Shown here: positions 13,113 through 19,115 of the stretch, one piece after another | Layout: each line of letters starts with the position of its first letter | Numbering within the stretch: position 1 is the first letter of the stretch | Assembly (NCBI GenBank): GCA_903919625.1 | Contig: CAIXIZ010000009.1 | Coordinates: forward strand, 1-19,115 | Direction: 5' to 3' | DNA: 19,115 nucleotides | Origin: an uncultured Verrucomicrobiota bacterium | GTDB lineage: Bacteria; Verrucomicrobiota; Verrucomicrobiia; Opitutales; Opitutaceae | Notes under the pieces: generated by a model | What the model was told of the DNA's origin: nothing | Seen by the model: only the letters and a program-made list of their open reading frames with translations | Databases searched by the model: none | Program-made: the position numbers and the translations under genes

Positions 13113-14342
13113 ATGAATCCCTCCCGTCTGTTCACGGCCAGTTGCGTCGCCCTCATTACCACCGCCATGAGTTTCGCCCTCCGGGGCGGCGCCACGGGCG
13201 ACTGGGCTACCCAGTTCCACCTCACCAATGAACAGGTGGGCGTGGTCGGCGGCACGGCCTTCTGGGGCTTCACTCTCGCCATGATGTTCGGCGGCCCGTT
13301 CGTGGACAGCCTGGGCTTCAAGCGCATCCTCGGCCTCGCCTTTTTCGGCCATATCGCGGGCATCCTGCTGACCATCTTCGCCTGGGATTTTTGGAGCCTG
13401 TTTTGCGGCACGCTCATCTTCGGCATTGCCAACGGCTCCGTCGAGGCGGCCTGCAATCCCCTTGTCGCCACACTCTTTCCCAAGGACCAGACGACCAAAC
13501 TGAACCATTTCCACGTCTGGTTCCCCGGCGGCATCGTGATCGGCGGCCTCCTGGCCTTCGCCTTCGCCCAGATGAAACTCGGCTGGCAGGCGCAGTTCGC
13601 CACCATGCTGATCCCCACGGCCATCTATGGCTTCATGTTCTTCACCGGCAACCAGCAGATACCCCAGACTCAGCGCGTGCAGCGCGGCGAATCCACCGGC
13701 TCCATGTTCATGGCCTGCGCGGCCCCCGGCTTCATTCTCATGGTGGGCTGCATGCTGCTGACCGCCGCGACCGAGCTCGGGTCCGGCAATTGGATCCCGA
13801 ACATCCTGTCGCATGCCGGCGTCGACGGCATTCTGGTGCTCGTCTGGATCACGGGCCTGATGGCGGTCGGCCGCATGTTCGCCGGTCCCTTTGTCCACAA
13901 GCTCTCGCCGATTGGCATGCTCGTCATGAGCGCCATTCTCTCGACCCTCGGCCTCTACGCGATGGCCCACACCAGCGGCAGTATGCTCTTCGTCGCGGCC
14001 ACGGTCTTCGCCTTCGGCGTTTGTTTCTTCTGGCCCACGATGGTCGGCTTTGTTGCCGAGAATTTCCCCAAGACCGGCGCGCTCGGCCTGGCCATCATCG
14101 GCGGCGCCGGCATGCTCAGCGTCAGCATTGTCCTCCCCATCATCGGCCGCTGGTATGACAAAGGCATCGCCCTCCGGCTGCCGGCGGGGGCCACGGAGGC
14201 GAGCGTCCCGCCTGCCCAACTGGCCGACATCCAGGCCGCCGCCGGCCTGCACGCCCTCGGCAACATGGCGGCCCTGCCCGCCGTCCTCACCGTCGTCTTC
14301 ATCGCCCTCGCCGTCCTCCGCAAGAAGCCGCAGGCGGCCTGA
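13113..14342 (+). CDS. MFS transporter, probably sugar permease
   Basis: The 409-residue protein is strongly hydrophobic with about 12 predicted helices, the size of a standard major facilitator. The loop after the second helix region reads GGPFVDSLGFKRILGL, matching the MFS signature G-x-x-x-D-x-x-G-x-(K/R). FHVWFPGGIVIGGLLAF near residue 135 resembles the fucose/glucose (FHS-like) permease group. It opens a plus-strand set with a TIM-barrel sugar isomerase, a Gfo/Idh/MocA oxidoreductase and a cytochrome-c dehydrogenase, so uptake of a sugar, keto-sugar or cyclitol across the inner membrane is likely. The frame is open from 12771, but membrane homology starts at ATG 13113. The substrate cannot be named from sequence. 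Confidence 0.85.
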   Translation: MNPSRLFTASCVALITTAMSFALRGGATGDWATQFHLTNEQVGVVGGTAFWGFTLAMMFGGPFVDSLGFKRILGLAFFGHIAGILLTIFAWDFWSLFCGTLIFGIANGSVEAACNPLVATLFPKDQTTKLNHFHVWFPGGIVIGGLLAFAFAQMKLGWQAQFATMLIPTAIYGFMFFTGNQQIPQTQRVQRGESTGSMFMACAAPGFILMVGCMLLTAATELGSGNWIPNILSHAGVDGILVLVWITGLMAVGRMFAGPFVHKLSPIGMLVMSAILSTLGLYAMAHTSGSMLFVAATVFAFGVCFFWPTMVGFVAENFPKTGALGLAIIGGAGMLSVSIVLPIIGRWYDKGIALRLPAGATEASVPPAQLADIQAAAGLHALGNMAALPAVLTVVFIALAVLRKKPQAA

Positions 14343-14356
14343 CGGCCGCAAAATCT

Positions 14357-14386
14357 GAATTCAGAAGCCAAGAAACCCAGAGCCAG
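14357..14386 (+). repeat. Solitary copy of the GAATTC-GAAGCCA repeat arm
   Basis: Begins GAATTCAGAAGCCAAGAAA and continues into a CCCAGAGCCAG tail that also resembles the sequence after the arm at 4027. It starts 15 bp after the MFS stop codon. Confidence 0.55.
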
Positions 14387-14420
14387 CTTGATGGATCCCT
14401 GGCCGTTTAAATTTCCACCA

Positions 14421-14448
14421 CTGATCTCTGACTTCTGATCTCTGACCT
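14421..14448 (+). repeat. Two 14-bp tandem copies of CTGATCTCTGACYT
   Basis: CTGATCTCTGACTT and CTGATCTCTGACCT are adjacent, followed by a partial CTGTCTGCT. They end 22 bases before the sugar-isomerase start codon. The block is pyrimidine-rich on the plus strand. No Shine-Dalgarno sequence is visible between it and the ATG. Confidence 0.7.
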
Positions 14449-14469
14449 CTGTCTGCTACTCCTCCACCC

Positions 14470-15513
14470 ATGTCCCGCCCTGTCACCCTCTTCACCGGCC
14501 AATGGGCCGACCTGCCGCTGGAAAAGCTCGCGCCGCTCGTCAAAAAGATGGGCTACGACGGCGTCGAACTCGCCTGCTGGGGCGACCACTTTGATGTGGA
14601 CGCCGCCGGGTCGTCGAAAAAATACGTCCACGACAAGTGGGCCCTGCTTCAGGCGCACGGGCTGACGTGCCACGCGATTTCGAGTCATCTCGTCGGCCAG
14701 GCGATCTGTGACCCCATCGACGAACGCCACCAGTCCATCCTCCCGCCCGACGTCTGGGGTGACGGCAAGCCTGAGGGGGTGCGGGTGCGCGCCGCGAAGA
14801 AAATGATTGCGACGGCGAAGGCCGCGCGGGCGTTCTTCGACGCGAAACCCGGCCGGAAGGGGCGCGATGAATTCCCCGCCGTGGTCAACGGCTTCACCGG
14901 CTCAAGCATCTGGCACTCGATCTACGCGTTTCCGCCGACGTCGCAGGCGTATTGGGACGCGGGCTTCGCGGATTTCGCGAAGCGCTTCGGGCCGATTTTG
15001 GAGGCGTTTGAAAAAGCGAACGTGAACTTCGCCCTGGAGGTGCACCCGACCGAGATCGCGTTTGACATCGCCTCGGCGCAGCGCGCGGTCGCGGCGGTGA
15101 AAGGGCACCGGCGCTTCGGCTTCAACTACGACCCGTCGCACCTGGGCTATCAGGGCGTGGACTACACGAAATTCATCCGCGTGCTGGGCGACCGCATCTT
15201 TCACGCGCACCTGAAGGACGTGTGGTGGGGGCATGGCGACGGCACGGTGGGCGTGTTCGGCGGGCATGTGAGCTTCGGCGATGCGCGCCGGTTCTGGGAT
15301 TTTCGCTCGCTGGGCCACGGCGACATCCGGTTTGAGGACATTATCGTCGCCTTGAACGATGTCGGCTACCGCGGCCCGCTCTCCGTCGAGTGGGAGGACA
15401 TCCGGATGGACCGGGTGCATGGCGCGACGGAGGCGGCGGCGTTTGTGCGGAAAATTGATTTTCCGTCCAGCACTCTCGCCTTCGATGCGGCCTTCGACAA
15501 GAAGAACCGATGA
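14470..15513 (+). CDS. Sugar phosphate isomerase/epimerase family protein (AP-endonuclease-2-like TIM barrel)
   Basis: The 347-residue protein fits the xylose-isomerase-like TIM-barrel superfamily. Metal ligands can be placed at Glu190 (FALEVHPTE), Asp221 and His224 (FNYDPSHLGY), His247 (FHAHLKDV) and Glu307 (LSVEWED). An early strand reads YDGVELACWGDHF. Members isomerise or epimerise sugars and inositol-like compounds, and some cleave or rearrange 3-keto-glycosides together with Gfo/Idh/MocA oxidoreductases. It precedes such an oxidoreductase by 102 bp on the same strand, supporting a joint pathway. ATG 14470 gives the complete first strand (VTLFTGQWADLPLEKL). The product looks intact and cytoplasmic, with no signal peptide. 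Confidence 0.87.
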   Translation: MSRPVTLFTGQWADLPLEKLAPLVKKMGYDGVELACWGDHFDVDAAGSSKKYVHDKWALLQAHGLTCHAISSHLVGQAICDPIDERHQSILPPDVWGDGKPEGVRVRAAKKMIATAKAARAFFDAKPGRKGRDEFPAVVNGFTGSSIWHSIYAFPPTSQAYWDAGFADFAKRFGPILEAFEKANVNFALEVHPTEIAFDIASAQRAVAAVKGHRRFGFNYDPSHLGYQGVDYTKFIRVLGDRIFHAHLKDVWWGHGDGTVGVFGGHVSFGDARRFWDFRSLGHGDIRFEDIIVALNDVGYRGPLSVEWEDIRMDRVHGATEAAAFVRKIDFPSSTLAFDAAFDKKNR

Positions 15514-15519
15514 TTTGAA

Positions 15520-15602
15520 GTGGCGAGTAGTGGCTGGTGAGTAGTGAGCATTCACATTCGCGCCGGTCTTCTGCTCGCTACCCGCTACTCACCACTCGCT
15601 AC
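15520..15602 (+). repeat. Long imperfect hairpin (GAGTAG-type repeat) between isomerase and oxidoreductase genes
   Basis: The left arm (15520-15548, starting GTGGCGAGTAGTGG) and right arm (15574-15602, starting CTCGCTACCCGCTACTC) are 29 bases each around a 25-base loop. As plus-strand RNA, 21 Watson-Crick pairs, 5 G-U pairs and 3 mismatches form. Each arm is itself made of GAGTAG/GAGTGG-like or complementary short repeats. It fills most of the 102-bp spacer and ends 13 bases before the next ATG. Confidence 0.6.
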
Positions 15603-15615
15603 TCTCCCAACTCCC

Positions 15616-16773
15616 ATGAATCGCAAATTTCGTTTTGGCATGATCGGCGGCGGGCGCGGCGCCTTTATCGGCGCGGTGCACCGGATTGCGGCGGCGATGG
15701 ACGGCAAGGCCGAGCTGGTCGCGGGCGCGTTTTCGGCAGATGCGGCGCGCTCGCGGCTCTCCGGCGCGGATCTCCTGCTCACTCCGGCGCGGGTCTACGG
15801 CAGCTACGCCGCGATGGCGCAGGCCGAGGCGGTGCTGCCCGCCGACCGGCGGCTCGACTTTGTCGTGATCGTCACGCCCAACCACCAGCACTTCGCGCCG
15901 GCGAAGCTGTTTTTGGAGGCGGGCTTCAACGTCGTCTGCGACAAGCCGGCGACCTTCAATCTCGCCGAGGCCCGGGCGTTGCAGAAGGTCGTGGCCCGGA
16001 CGAAAAAAGTCTTTGCGCTCACCCACAACTACACGGGCAACGCGATGGTGAAGCAGGCCCGCGATTTCGTGCGCGCGGGCAAGTTGGGGAAGATCCGCAA
16101 GGTTGTGGCCGAGTATCCGCAGGGCTGGCTCTCGACATTGCTGGAGGGCACGGGGCAGAAACAGGCGGGCTGGCGCACCGACCCGAAGCGCAGCGGCGCG
16201 GCCGGCTGCATCGGCGACATCGGCACACATGCGGAAAATCTCGCGCGCTATATCACCGGCCTGCACATCCAGGAGCTGTGCGCCGACCTCACGACGTTTG
16301 TCAAAGGGCGCAAGCTCGACGACGACGGCAACATCCTCCTCCGCTTCAAGGGCGGCGCGAAGGGCGTGCTGCATGCCTCGCAGATTTCGGTCGGCGATGA
16401 AAACAACCTCAACATCCGCGTCTACGGCGAGAAGGCCGGGCTGGAGTGGCATCAGGAGCATCCGAACGAGCTTCTGGTGAAGTATCCGGACCGCCCGGCC
16501 GAGATCTGGCGCCGGGGCAACGGCTACATGGGCGACACGGCGAAGAAATTCACCCGCATCCCGGCCGGCCACCCGGAGGGCTATCTGGAGGCGTTCGGCA
16601 ACATCTATGCCGAGGCGTTTCGGGCCATTGCCGCCGAAGTCGCGGGGAAGCCGCCGCCGCGCGGCCTGGATTTCCCGACCATTGCCGACGGCATCGAGGG
16701 GATGGCGTTCATCGAGACCGCTGTAAAGTCGGCCCGGCGCGGTGCGCGCTGGGTAAAGATGCCCGTCGCCTGA
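15616..16773 (+). CDS. Gfo/Idh/MocA family NAD(P)-dependent oxidoreductase
   Basis: Starting at ATG 15616 the protein has 385 residues. The Rossmann motif GMIGGGRGAFIG (8-19) starts close to the N terminus, so there is no Tat leader. The family's substrate-side lysine motif is CDKPATFNL (Lys110, in place of the common EKP). GDIGTHAENLARYITG near residue 200 holds the conserved Asp201 and His205 typical of the C-terminal domain. These enzymes oxidise sugar or inositol hydroxyls with NAD(P). In company with a TIM-barrel isomerase and a cytochrome dehydrogenase, a keto-sugar pathway is likely. The open frame starts at 15544, but those 24 codons lie within the GAGTAG hairpin, so the later ATG is chosen. 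No clear ribosome-binding site precedes it. Confidence 0.9.
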   Translation: MNRKFRFGMIGGGRGAFIGAVHRIAAAMDGKAELVAGAFSADAARSRLSGADLLLTPARVYGSYAAMAQAEAVLPADRRLDFVVIVTPNHQHFAPAKLFLEAGFNVVCDKPATFNLAEARALQKVVARTKKVFALTHNYTGNAMVKQARDFVRAGKLGKIRKVVAEYPQGWLSTLLEGTGQKQAGWRTDPKRSGAAGCIGDIGTHAENLARYITGLHIQELCADLTTFVKGRKLDDDGNILLRFKGGAKGVLHASQISVGDENNLNIRVYGEKAGLEWHQEHPNELLVKYPDRPAEIWRRGNGYMGDTAKKFTRIPAGHPEGYLEAFGNIYAEAFRAIAAEVAGKPPPRGLDFPTIADGIEGMAFIETAVKSARRGARWVKMPVA

Positions 16774-16783
16774 CACCAGACCC

Positions 16784-16801
16784 CGCCTTCCGGCGTCTTT
16801 T
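16784..16801 (+). terminator. Weak intrinsic terminator-like hairpin after the oxidoreductase gene
   Basis: CGCC-TTCC-GGCG is followed directly by TCTTTT. The stem is only 4 bp of G/C, so termination would be partial at best. It lies 10 bp after the stop codon, and the next gene starts 55 bp later. Confidence 0.35.
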
Positions 16802-16856
16802 GAGCATTGCACCGAAGAAGCACCTCTGCAGATATTCCCACGCCAAGCCCATCTCC

Positions 16857-19115
16857 ATGACCCCCCCCCAGGCTTCCCTCCTCCGGCGGCTCGCCGCCGC
16901 GTTCGTCCTGTCCGCCGGCGCCGTCGCGCTGTTCGCCGCCACCCCCGGTTCTGCGCCGGCCCCCGCGCCCACCGCCGCCGACGGTCTGCAAGACCCCCCG
17001 CTCCCGGCCTACCTCTCGCCGGCAGAGAGCGCGAAACTCATGCAGCTTCAGCCCGGCTATCATCTGGAGCTGGTGTTGAGCGAGCCGATCATTCGGGAGC
17101 CAGTGGTCAGCGTTTTCGACGGCAACGGACGCCTCTATGTCGCCGAGATGCGGTCCTATATGCAGGACGCCGACGCAACTAACGAAAACGCCCCCATCAG
17201 CCGCGTCTCCCTCCACTGGTCCTCGAAGGGTGACGGGGTTCTCGACCAGCATACCGTGTTTGTGGACAACATGGTTCTGCCCCGGATGATCCTGCCGCTG
17301 AAGGACAGCGTCCTCATCCAGGAAACCTACACCGGCGATGTTTACGAATACCGCGACACCAACCATGACGGGGTCGCGGACGAGAAAAAGCTTTTCTACA
17401 AGTTCGACCTGCCGCGCGACAACAACCTTGAGCACCAACCCAGCGGCCTCGTCTGGGCCATGGACAACTGGATTTACTCGACCTACAACGCCGTGCGCAT
17501 CCGTTGGACCCCGAAAGGCGCCATCAGCGAGCCGACCGCTCCGAACGGCGGCCAGTGGGGCCTGACGCAGGACAACTACGGCAAGACCTGGGTCTCCAAC
17601 GCGGGCAACGATACCGGCCCGCTCAACTTCCAGCAGCCGATTGTGTATGGCGCCTTCCGGTCGCCCAATGAGCGGTCGGCCGACTACCCGGAGGTCTTCC
17701 CCCTCGTCGGCCTCTTCGACGTGCAGGCCGGCATGCGCTATGTTCGCCCCGAAGACGGCACGCTCAACCATATAACCTCGTCGGCCGGTCTCGACATCTA
17801 CCGGGGCGACCGCCTCCCCGCCGACCTCGTCGGCGACCTGCTGTTCGGCGAACCGGTCGGCCGCCTGGTCCGCCGTGCGAAAGTTGCGGTGCGCGATGGC
17901 ATCACCTCCCTCAGCAACGCTTACAATAAGTCCGAGTTCATCCGCTCCTCCGATCCCTTTTTCCGCCCCGTCAACCTCGTCACCGCGCCCGACGGGACGA
18001 TCTACATCACCGACATGTATCGTGGTATCATCCAAGAGGGAAACTGGACCCGCAAAGGCGCCTATCTCCGCACCGTTATCGACCAATACGGCATGGCCGA
18101 CAAAATTAACTACGGCCGCGTCTGGCGGCTCGTGCATGACAGCCTGAAACCGGGTCCGCAGCCGCACATGCTCGACGAAACGCCGGCGCAGCTCGTCGCC
18201 CATCTCAGCCACCCCAACGGCTGGTGGCGCGACACCGCCCAGAAGCTGCTCATTCTCAGCCAGGACAAGTCCGTCGTGCCCGCGCTCCAGGATCTCGCCC
18301 GCACCTCGCCCAATCCCCTCGCCCGCATGCACGCCATCTGGACGCTCGAAGGCCTCGACGCGCTGGATGTTTCCCTGGTCCGGGAAAAGCTCAAGGATGA
18401 CGACACCCATGTGCGCGTGGCCGCGATCCGCGCCAGCGAAACCCTCTTTAAGAACGGCCAGACCGCGCTTGCCACCGACATTATCGCGCGATGCAAGGAT
18501 CCGGATCCCGACGTCGCCATCCAGGGCCTGCTGACCGCCAACCTGCTCAAGATCCCCGCGGTCCAGCCCCTCATCGCGCAGGATTCGGCGAACCATGAGT
18601 CCGCCGGCGTGAAGGGCATCACCACGGAACTCCTCCGGTTGATCGCGGAAGATTTCGGCCCGCAGTTTTCCGCCGCCCAGCGCCAGCAGCTCGAGCGCGG
18701 GCACACGATCTTCCTCCAGCTCTGCTTCGCCTGTCACGGCCAGGACGGCAAGGGCGCGCCCTTTGCCGGCAAGGCCGGCGCGACCATCGCCCCTCCGCTC
18801 AGCGGCTCATCGACCGCCACCGGGCATCGCAACGGGATCATCCTGGCCGTGCTCAATGGCCTCAGCGGCCCGGTTGCCGGCAAGACCTATGATGCGCAGA
18901 TGGTGCCGTTGGGCGGCAACGAGGACGATTGGATCGCCGCCGTCACCTCCTATGTGCGCGTCAGCTTCGGCAACCAGGCGTCGCTCATCACCGCCCAGGA
19001 TGTCGCCAGCGTCCGTGCCGCCAATCCCGGGCGCAAGACGGCCTGGACGCTCCCGGAACTCAGCACGCGCCTGCCCCAGCCGGTCGGGAACCATGAGGCG
19101 TGGATATTCACCACC
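16857..19115 (+). CDS. Secreted PVC-type beta-propeller / HEAT / cytochrome-c dehydrogenase (3' truncated by window)
   Basis: The frame is open from ATG 16857 to the window end: 753 codons and no stop. A signal peptide (LLRRLAAAFVLSAGAVALFA) and Pro/Ala linker precede a soluble-glucose-dehydrogenase-like beta-propeller (about residues 60-430; landmarks LYVAEMRSY, HQPSGLVWAMDNWIYST, TWVSNAGND, TAPDGTIYITDMYRG). HEAT-like helical repeats follow (about 440-600). A cytochrome-c domain has heme motif CFACHG (Cys623, Cys626, His627) and a likely axial Met682 in AQMVPLGG. The order propeller, HEAT, CxxCH is characteristic of large periplasmic dehydrogenases abundant in Planctomycetes and Verrucomicrobia. 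They probably oxidise sugars or alcohols and pass electrons to the respiratory chain. Nine consecutive C follow the start codon region (16861-16869). Further C-terminal domains lie beyond the window. Confidence 0.85.
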   Translation, partial: MTPPQASLLRRLAAAFVLSAGAVALFAATPGSAPAPAPTAADGLQDPPLPAYLSPAESAKLMQLQPGYHLELVLSEPIIREPVVSVFDGNGRLYVAEMRSYMQDADATNENAPISRVSLHWSSKGDGVLDQHTVFVDNMVLPRMILPLKDSVLIQETYTGDVYEYRDTNHDGVADEKKLFYKFDLPRDNNLEHQPSGLVWAMDNWIYSTYNAVRIRWTPKGAISEPTAPNGGQWGLTQDNYGKTWVSNAGNDTGPLNFQQPIVYGAFRSPNERSADYPEVFPLVGLFDVQAGMRYVRPEDGTLNHITSSAGLDIYRGDRLPADLVGDLLFGEPVGRLVRRAKVAVRDGITSLSNAYNKSEFIRSSDPFFRPVNLVTAPDGTIYITDMYRGIIQEGNWTRKGAYLRTVIDQYGMADKINYGRVWRLVHDSLKPGPQPHMLDETPAQLVAHLSHPNGWWRDTAQKLLILSQDKSVVPALQDLARTSPNPLARMHAIWTLEGLDALDVSLVREKLKDDDTHVRVAAIRASETLFKNGQTALATDIIARCKDPDPDVAIQGLLTANLLKIPAVQPLIAQDSANHESAGVKGITTELLRLIAEDFGPQFSAAQRQQLERGHTIFLQLCFACHGQDGKGAPFAGKAGATIAPPLSGSSTATGHRNGIILAVLNGLSGPVAGKTYDAQMVPLGGNEDDWIAAVTSYVRVSFGNQASLITAQDVASVRAANPGRKTAWTLPELSTRLPQPVGNHEAWIFTT

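Noticed and set aside
13107..14351. A 414-codon minus-strand open frame rich in Glu, Gly and His
   Set aside because: It is the exact antisense of the MFS transporter; charged low-complexity composition is what antisense of membrane helices gives.
16605..18737. A 710-codon minus-strand open frame
   Set aside because: It lies opposite the cytochrome dehydrogenase, which has a signal peptide, propeller motifs and CxxCH; the minus frame has no domain and atypical composition.

Overview
The window looks like a chromosomal segment from a GC-rich member of the Verrucomicrobiota, most plausibly Opitutaceae. The basis is gene content: a PVC-type cytochrome-c dehydrogenase next to Gfo/Idh/MocA and TIM-barrel sugar genes, a DUF3185 protein, an EpsI-like exosortase-associated remnant, and many intergenic repeats. 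This placement is an inference from family knowledge, not from a marker gene.

Left part (1-4000). The 3' end of clpB (+) converges on an NAD-dependent epimerase (-). The whole gap between them (300-1352) is filled by a REP/RAYT island: a small REP-associated tyrosine transposase surrounded by at least nine hairpin REP units. Upstream of the epimerase and in operon with it is thrH (phosphoserine phosphatase/homoserine phosphotransferase family). Divergent from thrH is psd (phosphatidylserine decarboxylase), with another REP pair between the two genes.

Middle part (4000-9800). A repeat-rich spacer precedes a tRNA-Leu(UAG) gene. A secreted esterase (-) follows, flanked by two copies of a ~55-bp direct repeat. 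Next comes a decayed stretch holding the C-terminal relic of an IS3-type transposase and an EpsI-like fragment. Then come an orphan soluble NarL-type histidine kinase, a DUF3185 membrane protein and an ABC1/UbiB-family kinase-like protein.

Right part (9800-12720). A minus-strand cluster encodes a single-domain ModE-like regulator, an OprO/OprP-type porin and the molybdate-binding protein ModA. An inverted repeat containing a TTGACA box lies in front of the porin. It is a good candidate operator, and the set suggests an outer-membrane-to-periplasm oxyanion (molybdate or tungstate) uptake module. modB and modC are not in the window.

Far right (13100-19115). A plus-strand set encodes an MFS transporter, a TIM-barrel sugar isomerase/epimerase, a Gfo/Idh/MocA oxidoreductase and the start of a large secreted beta-propeller/HEAT/cytochrome-c dehydrogenase. 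It resembles oxidative (keto-sugar or cyclitol) carbohydrate catabolism. The spacers between these genes carry unusual low-complexity repeats and a long wobble-rich hairpin.

No CRISPR array, prophage, toxin-antitoxin pair or clear defence system was seen. The most interesting material is the REP/RAYT island and its covarying stems, the ModE-like/porin/ModA module with its putative operator, and the families of small intergenic repeats.
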